A DNA stretch of 64,000 bases, from NCBI GenBank assembly GCA_001466705.2, contig LATX02000219.1, forward strand, positions 248,001 through 312,000, given 5' to 3'. The translations under genes and the position numbers were made by a program. This DNA comes from Moniliophthora roreri. Its lineage: Eukaryota; Basidiomycota; Agaricomycetes; Agaricales; Marasmiaceae. Positions within the stretch are counted from its first letter, which is position 1, and every line of letters starts with the position of its first letter. Of the stretch, positions 1 to 10,111 are shown piece after piece. The notes beneath the pieces are model-generated. The model was not told the origin of the DNA. It searched no databases and saw only the letters and a program-made list of their open reading frames with translations.

Positions 1-2540
1 TTCCATAGAAAAAGATATTTCCCAGACGAGGATTACGCTATAGAAAAGCCGCCGATAAGAAGAGAAAGCGATAGTGAGTATGATGTACGGAAAGAGGTAA
101 GGAAAGACATCACGTACGGGGCATCTCAAAACTCCCACCAATCCATCATGATGTCTTACACGACCATGAAAAGTATAATGATTCCAAGCTTGTCCATGTC
201 GATCATCGGTCTCTCCGGTAATGACGACGTCTTGGATTCCATCACATTCCAAAACCTTGTGAGAATCGTGAGGTGGCAATCCATCTTCGATCGATTCCTG
301 GTACCCGTCCTCTGAATCCGGAATGCTGTTTTGGGCGTCTTCCAAGTCCGCAGGTGATGAAGGAAGTGACATCGAAAGTGGGCAGGCCAAGGGAGAGAGC
401 GCTTCGTTCTGGTCGCCGTCAGAGTCTGAATGTTGTTCTTGGTCATCCCTGCGAGCCGTCCAAAGCGCCTCCTCCCTGGCGCTGCATCCAGGACAAGTAT
501 ACTCGTCATGAAAGTGGCCAGGTTCTAATTTCTTTGATGGTAACGAAGGGGAGCTGGTCCAGGATCTTTTGGATACGCCACCGTTACGTCCAGAAGAGCG
601 TTGGGATTTCAAAGTATGGTAAACATACTCTTTGCGGCTTAGGCTAGTGGAAGTCGGCGGAGGTGGAACAGAGAAAGTCACGCCGTCCCCGTCATTAGTA
701 GGTTTATACGCCATGCCGTCCGGGAAGTAACCATTGGAAAGACCATCATCATATGCCGGGCGAGGAGAGTCTTCTCCACGACAAGGGATAACATGATTGG
801 GCGCATAGGAAACGTGCTCCGTAAGCCTCATGTAGACGGGCACAGTCATAAGACCGAGGGTATTTTCCCCGAAATTGGCTGGCAGTGGAACTGCTTCCTC
901 AAGCTGATCTGCTCCCTCTTGCGGCTGGGCCTGCACTGGAGCGCCGCCATGTAAAAGTGCCTGCAGGTGCTGTTCGCCTGGAATCTATATGTAATCGACA
1001 TATCAGTACGTGATATTTGTGAATGCGAAGCTCAAGATAAGGAAACCCAAAGAGCATATTGGCAGTACGAGAATGAAGAATGATGTAAACAGAACTTACG
1101 AGCATCCTTCCCGACCATAATCCGGTGAGTGAACCGGGGGTGTAGACTCTTCCTTGCCGCGGGGTCCCTGCCATCATGCCGCCATGAGGTGCCTCTTCGC
1201 TATCGTCGCTATCGTCGCTATTATTGCCTGCGTAGGAAGAACGACACTGGCGTAAACGCCACCAGTCATTATCCCACCTCTTACTCAAACAGCCGGATTC
1301 GTCGACCTCTACGACTTGATCAGATTCATCGAAAACGGTGGGCGCTGGTTCTGTCAAAGCCGTACCGCCTCCTTTTCCAAACATCTCGTCGCATGCTAGT
1401 GTGCCGCCTAAGAGACTAGCGTTCATTTCTCGGATATCCTCCTGAGTCGGCGACGGTTCAGCAGATACCATTCGGTCTAGCTCTGAAGACGTGAGTTCAC
1501 GACCGGCTTCGCGTGCTTCGTTCTCGAAGCGTGTTCGGTCCCTCATCCGCTGTTCTTGTCGAGTGAGCGGAAGATGAGGAGGGATAGCGAATGGTACCAT
1601 CTCTCGCCGAGAAAAGTAGAGTAGCTTGGCCGAGTCGGCGACGAGTGGAGTGGTAATGGGTGTTCGTCGTTCAAAGTGAACAGGCAGCCATTGACGACCA
1701 GAGGAGAGGTATATCGGGTATCTACCATGAGGGGTAGGTATGGAAAGGTGGCCATTAGCAGGCGTCTCCGGAAGATTGTAGTGGTTGGGCGGAGCAAAGG
1801 CGGACGGATAACGGTAAGGAACCGTGACGAAGGGTAAAACGAGACTGATTAGCTGCTCCCTGGAATCTTCAGATTCCTTCAATAGACGATCTGAATGGTA
1901 AGCGAAGGGTCAGATTACGTAGAAAGATAAAAATGGTCTGAAACGTACCTTTGGTGGTCAAATACCATAATACCCACAGCGCACACGAGTTTCGGGCATC
2001 CTGCAACGGCCAACCACCGCTTGCCTTGACATACAACTGGGTGCGAACGAATGCGTCTGCCCAAGTATAAGTTCCTGCCTTCTCCATTTGCAGACGATTG
2101 CAACCGTCGTCATCGAGACACATGAGCCATAGAGCGAGGAAAATCTCCGTTATCGATGGTTCGTCAGGGTTTGGTTCCCCGAATGCTGCATGCTCGTCCG
2201 GAAGTGCCGCCGAGCGACGCTGGACTTGTGCGAGAATTTCGCAGTTCCACTTGAGCTGCCAGGTGTACTCGCTCGACTTTGGCTGGAAAGCACGGCGAGA
2301 AATGGCGCTATAACTGAACTTGAGCTTGAAAATCCTTGCATAAAGAGCCTTTGAGTTGAAAAGACTGCGATAAATATGGCGAGATATGAGGAAGAAAGGG
2401 GCTAGAGAATCGGGTAAACCTGGGAGCTGAGGACAAGCAACATGGAAAGCAATATTATCTAGGACTTCGAGAGGAAGACCCAGTAAAGGGGAAGAATGGA
2501 GAATCATGCGGGAGGAGGGGAAAGCATAGTAGGCGTTCAA
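1..2540 (-). CDS. F-box-like protein, C-terminus cut by window edge
   Basis: The model joins exons 2540-1949, 1890-1100, 984-118 and 37-<1, all with GT-AG introns and continuous frame; at least 760 residues are visible. Residues about 18-60 look like an F-box (LLGLPLEVLDNIAF, then a leucine-rich stretch ending ALYARIFKLKF). The far end holds the block GETDDRHGQAWNHYTFHGRV followed by DGLVGVL and RNPRLGNIFFYG, which I know as a recurrent C-terminal block of basidiomycete F-box proteins. Such proteins are expected to act as substrate adaptors of SCF ubiquitin ligases; the substrate is unknown. The middle (residues about 270-620) is acidic and low in complexity. A second methionine 11 residues in (MILHSSP) could be the true start. 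The family call rests on the weak F-box plus the C-terminal block. Confidence 0.72.
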
Positions 2541-5061
2541 GGTGGTTTTATGTACATAAGTAACCTGCCAGCATCCTGGACCCCATTCTCACCCAAACGG
2601 CTACTAAGTCCGGGGGCTCTAGTTCTCTTACCCCATTCAGCCTTTTTTCCCACGAGCGCTTCCGCTCTCGACGCCACACACACACCCCCGAGAGAAAGAG
2701 AGAAGTCCAGACATCATAGGACATCATAGGAACCTTACATATTCTCAATGTCTTCTCTTCTCATCATTTCCTTCGGCGGAGTGAACCTCCATCACCTTTA
2801 GGCATTCCTACCAATTTGCTCCCAGATTTCTCTTCTGCACCAGGTAAGATTAGCCGTTAGTCCATACGCGGTCAATGTCAACGCTCAGACTTATACATTT
2901 CCTTCAACCAGGGCCGCTGAGCTCGAATTCCTCGTTTATCAACAATGATGACTTATCCCGGCGTTGAGACCGAGCCCCTGACCACTATTGACCTTGTCTG
3001 CTGCCTGGGACGAGTTCTTGTTCTTCCTGAACAACTTCTTCACGAATAGCTCTCATTAATTCACTCTGTTGAATTCTTGCTTCCCTCAAATCCACGCATT
3101 TGATTTTACGGGCCACACACCAACCTCGACCCCTTCCAGTATGATAACAATGAATGACGGCTCGTCATGGACGCTTCACAATGAATTCCAAGCTGTCAAC
3201 GTACTCCCAGGGTCATTACGTCCCGACCTGCTTCGAGTCAGCTTTCATAAGAAGAAATTTATAGCAACAGCTGTGGTATGACAGCACCCAGAAAGAAGAA
3301 CAATTCGAGCACCAGCTCTTTCTGTGAACAATCAAAACATCTCCTCAGATTCTTCGTCACTGGATAACTATTGCAGCCGCGTCTCCGTCGTCCTTCTTGA
3401 ACGACGCTGCTTATCCATAGGCTCTGCGACGCGGAGCTTTGTATATCCAATAACAAGGATTGGAAGCACGGTTAGTTCGCTAATCTTAAGAAGCCATGTT
3501 TGATTGCTTCAGAGTGCTGATCTATCACTGGATGAGCTGGAACCCCAAAGGCTGGCGTAGCCTCAACACGGCATGCCAGGGCTACGCTCGCGCAGTCCGC
3601 GAAAATCTGTTTCAAGAGATGAATGTGACACGTGTCGTCAGTTCATAACAATGCTGAAAACCCTAGGGACGCGGCCAACTCAGTCACAGTCAATGTACGT
3701 GCTTGAAATGGAATACACGTACGACATCAAACATCCCTCCTCCTTCATGTAAGCATGATGATCAGAGTCTAGGCAAAGTCAGTTAAAACTCCCAGGTTAG
3801 CACATGGAGCCTTGTCAAGCCTGAGAGAATCGGATGTCGGAAATCCACAATTCGGTTTACTGGATCCACAAATCCAGTCGTGCTTTTGATGTCCGCTCCG
3901 AGAGACCTAGAGGTACAAGAAGTTATTGACGTCGATGAAACATAAAAAAAACATATGGTCCCACAAAGGGACGCATATGAAAACCTGACTCGTGCAGATG
4001 GCCATCGGTAGATCCCCAGGAAAATCGGACAATGCACTTGGCGCATGGCGTGCCCAAGGGGATCTTCATGATCTGGAGCACGCAAGTGGCGAGCGATGAG
4101 TGGCGCAAACCACCTGTACTGTAGAACGACTCCGTATGTGTTTCGACCATGACAAAACAAGAGATGTATCTTACGACATGTGCGGGGTAATCACCCATCA
4201 ATGCTCGAACAAATCAAGGGGGTCGCTTCCTTCACTTTGATCGGCGTTCAATGCATATAGAGCTTGTATGTATGTAAAGGTACCCAGACCTCAGACCTCA
4301 GTGGCAGTGAGCTCGACAGTCCAAAAATGTCGGTCTCCATACTATACAACACTCTGTCATTAGACGCGTTCAGAGCGAATAATGGGGAGTGTCATTGTAA
4401 GCTGTGCAATCGCTGACGACAACGTTAACAGAGTGTTTTGGATTTGATTGCCTATTAGCGAAGTGCGAAAGAATTAGTCTCTAAGCGCTGCTATCGGGAA
4501 CCGTTAGGGGAGAGGTGAGGCAACATACTTGTTGAGCTGTTACTGCAGCAGAGTATCCCAGAATGAAGCACTTGATTGTTCGCCATTACGCCCCGGAGCC
4601 GACAGGCATTTTTGATGTTTCTAGCTTGCACAAAGCATTTTTAGTGCCCTCGTCGATGGCCCAATGGTAAGTAGAAAGCAGGGTCGCAGAGTTGAACGTG
4701 GAGATAGCTTTCTCACGCATTCTGGGTTAGGGTTACACGTCGCGCGAGGTCACGAGCTGAGGTCTTTGCCTTTCCGAATCCGAAACTCCGTCAAGGCATC
4801 ACAATCGACACGTAGGACTTTGCGTAGGACCTTGGTCTTGACCTTTTTATCCCCAGGATTTCTTCTTCCTTCTGTATCTCCTACGAGGATCTCTGTTCTG
4901 CCTGGTTTCGACGGACCAGTCCCATTCCTTTATACCAGCTCGAAGCTCTACATCGATCCTCGGCAATGTCATTTATTAGGTGCGAAGTGTATATCTCTAA
5001 TCTTTGGCGACTGAACTGATATCTATTCAGACTGATAATATGCGTCTCGGGAGTCTACTCG
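2541..5061. other. Intergenic stretch without a confident gene
   Basis: About 2.5 kb between the F-box gene and the Hut1 gene. Open frames are short and unlike any family I know. A possible short spliced ORF near 2.94-3.42 kb is listed separately. The last few hundred bases are the likely promoter of the Hut1 gene. No tRNA, repeat or transposon remnant was seen. Confidence 0.55.
2944..3421 (+). other. Possible short spliced ORF, doubtful
   Basis: A good intron (GTAAGATTAG to TTCAACCAG, about 66 bp) ends just before an ATG ATG context at 2944, whose frame stays open for 34 codons. Further on, a frame from about 3141 (MITMNDGSSW) can be joined over a GTATGACAGC...CTCCTCAG intron at about 3278-3352 to ILRHWITIAAASPSSFLND and a stop near 3421. 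The splice signals are credible but the protein resembles nothing I know, and the two parts do not join cleanly. It may be an untranslated or long non-coding transcript. Confidence 0.2.
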
Positions 5062-6432
5062 ATGTTTTTGGTTAGTTGGCCATTCATCACTACTCAAATT
5101 TACCAAAGGTTTACAAGTTTCATTAGCTATGGGCAATAGCCCAAGAACGGTGTACGTCTCACATACTTTGCTGAGTAAAGTCCTGGCTAATCAATTTCCT
5201 GAACATAGTATCCGTGCCATTCAAATCAATAGATGGAACGTCGAATGATAAATTCCGCTCAGCACTCTTCCTTGGCCTATGCCAAAGTACACTCAGCTCA
5301 CTATCTGCATTCTTTTACATCCTACTACGAAAGGACCCGTCTCAAACCCTTCTTCAGGCATTAGGACTCGGAGCAACATCCGAATCCACAAACGGGACGG
5401 TACCTAACGGCAAAGCCCACACTGCCAACGGACACGAGAAGAAAGAATTCAAACCCTCCACTCGTTTCTCCACAAAATCCCTTCTCCTACGATATCTCCA
5501 ATGTTCTGCATTCATCACCTCCGCGGCTCCATTTGGGTTCGCCGCCCTCTCCTACATCTCTTACCCTGCCATGGTCCTTGGCAAATCATGCAAACTCGTC
5601 CCAGTGATGATCATGAACGTCCTCCTCTACAAGCGGCGTTTCGCACCACACAAATATCTTGTCGTCTTCATGGTCACAACCGGTATTACGATTTTCATGG
5701 GCTTTGGTGGTGACAAGAATAAACATAAATCTAAATCCTCTAGCCAGGATTCAGATAACCCCTATGCATCTATAATCGGTATCGCGTACCTACTCATCAA
5801 CCTCGCATTGGACGGTGCTATCAATTCGACGCAAGACGAAATCTTCGCTCGGTACAAAGTGACGGGACAACAGATGATGTTTTGGATAAACCTCTTTTGC
5901 ACCGTCATCTCGGCCATCTTGTCCGTCTTGCCACTGCCATATATCCCGGTTATTCATGAGTCGAAGGACGGAAAGTCGGAGCTTATGGGCGCGTTATCGT
6001 TCATTCAAGCACATCCTTCGATAGTTACTCCTTTGGCGGAGTTTGCTGCTACAGGCGCATTGGGCCAGCTCTTCATATTTGAGACGTTGCAACATTTCGG
6101 GTCGTTGACGCTTGTGTATGTGATGAATTCTCCCCATGAACATCGATACTAAATGGGTCTCTTGCAGTACCATTACCCTCACACGAAAGATGTTCACCAT
6201 GCTTTTATCCGTCTTTGTCTACAACCACCAACTCACAATTGGACAATGGTTGGGTGCTGCTATCGTTTTCGCAGGTATATCAGTCGAGGCCTTCATCAAG
6301 CGCAAAGGTCAGTACATTCCTAAACTATGACATTATTCTTAGTGTTAATAACCTAATTGCGTGTGTACAATAGATATACACGCCAAACGTGTGGTGCAGG
6401 AGAAGGAGAAGGCCAAGATCAAATCGCTGTAA
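5062..6432 (+). CDS. HUT1: UAA-family nucleotide-sugar transporter, Hut1-like
   Basis: Predicted ER-membrane UDP-sugar (UDP-galactose or UDP-glucose) antiporter supplying the secretory pathway. Exons 5062-5070, 5127-5151, 5209-6115, 6168-6307 and 6374-6432 keep frame and give 379 residues. The first exon is only 9 bp (Met-Phe-Leu) and the second 25 bp (LWAIAQERL). Family blocks follow: [30 protein letters not shown], the long [10 protein letters not shown] block and [20 protein letters not shown]. About nine to ten hydrophobic segments are visible. The C-terminus KIKSL fits the KxKxx ER-retrieval rule, as expected for Hut1. An upstream ATG at 5040 is in another frame and does not reach exon 2. 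The stop lies 56 bp from the stop of the convergent STYX gene. Confidence 0.88.
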
Positions 6433-6488
6433 TGAACGTGTGCAGAATGCTGGGAAAGGTGAATGTGGCCGCGGTGATGCATAGAGTA

Positions 6489-7638
6489 CTACGAGATTTC
6501 CATCGCGTCTGGATCGTGAGCCGCGACGGAAGGAAGTGGTATAGATATGAAGGGAGGTGCTGGGGTAGGGTCGACTAGGGGTCGCTTTCTGTCTTCCTCT
6601 CTATCGTTATAGATATAATTTAGAGGTCTATCAACGGATCAGGGATTTGAAGTACTCACCTTTCGTCGTCGTCGTCGTCGTCGTCGTCCGCTCTCTTCCT
6701 TCTCATTACCTGTCTCTGGGCTTGTGGATACGTTGCAACCGCTTGACTTGCTCTGTATATTGCTTCGTATTCCTAAAAACTGACGTATAAGCATACGTGG
6801 AAAAGTCACATTCATTCAGCATTTGGAGCTGCAGTTTGCTGTAATTCCGCTTCGCTGACTGAGCCTACGTACCTTGATTTGGGTGAGAAAACCGCCGTTG
6901 GGTGATATACAATAGCGGCGGTTCTGGACCAGATGAAGTGCATCTTCCCATGATAAGCGGTAGTACTCCATCACGAACATGACCACAAATGCCGGTGAAA
7001 GACTTATTCCGCCTACAATGCGTATGCCGCTTCAGCAAAACCTCTGAATAATCGAGTATGACAAGACATACCATTGCAATGAACAAGGACTTTCCCTCTC
7101 CTCACACCCATCTCTTCTCGAAGGGCATCGTCAATGAATGCCTTTGCTCTGGAACTCAAGTCAAAACCAATCGTGAATTGAATGGTGAGAAGTGTAGACC
7201 TTGGAAACAGTCGTATCAAATTCTGTTCTTCGTTGTCTTCGACATCCAGAGTTAAATACTGGAAGTGTTCTGGGAAACGCGGACGAACAGAGAAGGCTTC
7301 TTTGGCATCACGAATGCATACGCTAAAATGGAACGCGGGTCATACAGATCTCAATAGCAATGAGAGATGGTGAGTGACTCACATATGTGTGATACCGAGA
7401 CCCTGCAGCGTTTCTAGCGACTTGGACGCAACAAATGGTCCTAGAAGGAGTCCTGGAAGAATCTCCTGACATTCTCTCCGCATCTCGTATCTAAATTATT
7501 GAAGATAATCGTTAGTCGGCTTTGACACGCTTCAATTGGTCAATTGGGGAGAGGACCGCGACTGTACCTCCATTCCACATCCCCCGGGCCCTGCACGACA
7601 TTTCTGATCTGTTCTTCGGTCATTTGAGAGGTGTTCAT
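6489..7638 (-). CDS. STYX-like pseudophosphatase
   Basis: Seven exons (7638-7568, 7490-7383, 7322-7200, 7148-7072, 7012-6873, 6772-6660, 6600-6489) give 247 residues. The start MNTSQMTEEQ leads into YEMRRECQEILPGLLLGP, GITHIVCIRDAKEAF, then the phosphatase loop region and NRRYCISPNGGFLTQIKEYEAIYRA, all typical of the STYX (serine/threonine/tyrosine-interacting) branch of dual-specificity phosphatases. The loop reads HCNGGISLSP: the cysteine of HCx5R is present but the arginine is replaced by leucine, so catalysis is unlikely. Animal STYX instead loses the cysteine. The family binds phosphoproteins and MAP kinases; the partner here is unknown. The tail carries eight aspartates from a GAC repeat, then a basic, proline-rich end reached by a GTGAGT donor at 6659; without that intron the protein would stop right after the aspartates. 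Confidence 0.88.
6665..6688 (+). repeat. (GTC)8 microsatellite, codes Asp8 in the STYX-like gene
   Basis: Eight perfect GTC units on the + strand, read as eight GAC codons on the - strand. It lies inside the coding region, so length changes would alter the acidic tail without breaking the frame. Confidence 0.95.
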
Positions 7639-8365
7639 AATTGCGGGTTAGATGGTAGTGAGTAGAAAGGAACCAAGATTTGGGCGCAGGGGCAGCCAGC
7701 GCTTCCAGTGGCTTTCGTAAGGCGGTCAGGCAATGATCAGGTGAGACGCGACGTAGGGATCGTGAGAAAACGAAGGCGACGAAAGTCTTGTCAAAAAAAG
7801 CCATATGCTTTACGGCCAGGCACAGAGCCACTGCTCTGGTAGAATCGCGGCATCGCCTCACCTACTTATAAAGTAGACCTATCAGGGCTAAGGTCAAGCT
7901 GTTCACTCGGACTGTGAACCAACCGAATGTGGGTCGCCAAGTTGCTGCCGCGCTTCGGAATGCGGTACTAGAACGACAGGAAAAATTATAGGAACAACTG
8001 TAATGTCGCACCCGGTTTACTCTGAGCCAATGATGCTCGTCGAGCCGTAACCGACTCAGAAGCTTGAACAGCCTGCTATACTAACGGTTCCACGCACGGC
8101 GCCATGAGGCAAAGCGTGTATTGCCATTGGTCTTATACCTGAGTCCTATGTGCAAAATCATGAAGTCAGATTCTTTCCGAAACAGATGCACTGGACTCAG
8201 GCCTCTTGGTGTCAGTGCTTTCAGGGATGTATCTGTTGCGAATTACAGAGCGCTATCAATGGTCAACAGCAAGGCCTCGGCGACTTCTCTTGTCTGACGT
8301 AGAGTTTCATCTTTGTTGGGAGACAAATCGCGCACAGGTCCCGAATCTACGTGTATTGCAATATG
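7639..8365. other. Intergenic, no gene seen
   Basis: Lies between the STYX-like start (7638) and the end of the zng1 gene. It must hold the STYX promoter. Open frames here are short and show no family motif. Confidence 0.6.
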
Positions 8366-9923
8366 CTACGAGTAGAACAATGTTTCTAAGCTTTGTCGCA
8401 CTTCCGTACTAAGTCCCTTTCCAATGAGCACAAACTTGCCAACATCTGGCAATCCCAGACCAGTTTGGTCGGACATCTTGTTGATTTCATACATACTCCG
8501 CACTCCCTGAAGTACATATTGATCACCATCCCCCGTGACGAACAAGCCCTTGCATCGCAGAACCTGCAAGTCAGGTATCTCAGTGCCTGACGGTATACGA
8601 TTCTCCCAAAGTACACTGCGTATCCATTCATCAAGAGCTTCCAGCTTCGAAGCGCTGAGTACGGGACAGGTTACTTGAAGACTTGTTATTCCCCGGATTT
8701 CGTAATGAGTTGCGTGGTCATGGTCATGATCATGTTCATGATCATGTTCATCGTGGTTGTGTGCATGGTTTTGATCGATTATTTGACCCCGAGTGATCAA
8801 CTTCTCCTTGACCTGAGGGGGGCTCGTATACGCCGATATCCCCATGATGTGCTTCAGATCTATCTCTCCGCGAACCGTTCGGTAGATATGGGCGACAGGA
8901 TTGATTTTATGGATAGTCTCCTCAAACGATGACACAGCAGCTTCGCTGACGAGGTCAATCTTGTTCAGAAGGATAACATCTGAGCCGGCAACTTGCCTGC
9001 AAATCGAGACTTAGTGAGAAGGCTATGATTGTACGAGTAAAGACATACCGTAGGCTCTCCCCAATGGTATCTCCTGCATGGTCTTCTTCCATTTGCTGGA
9101 GAATTGTTGAGTTGATTGGAAGAGTGCGCAATAAGTTGCTCGTACCTTTGGCCCGAACACAGCATCGACTACGCATATCACGCCGTCCAAGATGATGTCA
9201 CTTCCTAGACCCATTGCATACTCCTCATTCTGCCAAAACATTGAGGCGATCGGGCCTAGCGTAGTCACTCAGCCATATGAACCCTCGAAGAGACATAACG
9301 AGGTACCTGGATCAGCAAGGCCCGTAGTCTCTAGAAGAATATGATCAAAAGCTCCCTTCTTCTGCATCAGCTTCTCAATGGCTGCAGCACCCGAATCCTT
9401 GATGCTGCAGCACAGACAACCGTTGGCTAATTCCAGGAATTCCTCGGAGTTTTCTGCGGTGGGGTCGTCGGCAGAGGAAACATTAATTGTTCTTGCTACG
9501 TTGCAACATAAGCGTGCTGGTAGCATGTTAAATGCTGTATCGTACCTTCAATGTCCTACAGATGTGTATTCAGATCGGTACGCCCCCATGCATGGGCAAC
9601 AAATTGTTACGCACTGCTGTATCCGCGAACTCGTTCATGATCACCGCAATTCGATATCCATGGCGTTCGGTTAGAATCCGCCTGAGTAGGGCCATTAGTA
9701 GCTATTAACAACAAGAACAAATACATCAAACCTCACTTGAGTAAAGTAGATTTTCCTGCACCTAGGAATCCACAAATAATAGTCAAAGGAACGCGAGCGG
9801 CCGGCTTGTCTTTGGAAGATCCTCCAGAGGTATATATAAGTTCACTATGTGAGAAATAGTCAATGAATACTTCCTGGGGTAGCAGGGAGGATAGCCATAC
9901 GGAATATCGTCGTCCGAATCCAT
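8366..9923 (-). CDS. ZNG1: CobW/ZNG1-type zinc metallochaperone GTPase
   Basis: Eight exons (9923-9901, 9844-9737, 9681-9615, 9555-9546, 9495-9307, 9255-9146, 9095-9049, 8996-8366) give 394 residues. Visible motifs in order: N-terminal DDDIPELIYT, like the CPELVPI motif by which ZNG1 docks on methionine aminopeptidase 1; P-loop GFLGAGKST; metal-binding [12 protein letters not shown]; guanine-recognition NKID; a histidine-rich loop ([18 protein letters not shown], residues about 270-290); and the CobW C-terminal domain. ZNG1 hands zinc to METAP1 using GTP; that function is known from homologues and inferred here. Exon 4 is a 10-nt microexon (9555-9546). The gene is divergent from EFL1, with start codons 188 bp apart. 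Confidence 0.92.
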
Positions 9924-10111
9924 CGCTAGGTACCAGTTAAAGAGAGAGAGGAGCGATCAAAGAGAGGAGCCAGACATCAGTCAAGCGATCTTATCTCATT
10001 GATCTTATCGGTGATCTGACGCATTTTCTGCGGTTGCGCAAAACTCTGATTCAGCTCCTGAAAGAACTGGTCCTTTCCCACTATTTCAGATTCTAAACCT
10101 CTTGGTACGCG
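9924..10111. promoter_or_regulatory. Short divergent promoter, zng1/efl1
   Basis: Only 188 bp separate the two start codons, so both core promoters must lie here or overlap the genes. It contains a purine-rich repeat (gagagagag... near 9945-9965) but no clear TATA box. Shared regulation is an inference. Confidence 0.55.

Noticed and set aside
3783..4201. Two overlapping - strand frames of 92 and 125 codons
   Set aside because: No family motif, no splice pattern that extends them, and they overlap each other in different frames.
5040..5126. Apparent broken start of the Hut1 gene: ATG at 5040 runs into an in-frame TAG at 5124-5126
   Set aside because: Using the ATG at 5062 with a 9-bp exon and the GTTAGT...CATTAG intron gives a clean frame into LWAIAQERL, so no lesion is needed.
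8675..8932. + strand ORF rich in Met, Ile and Val
   Set aside because: It is the antisense of the His-rich loop of ZNG1 (CAT/CAC repeats read backwards).
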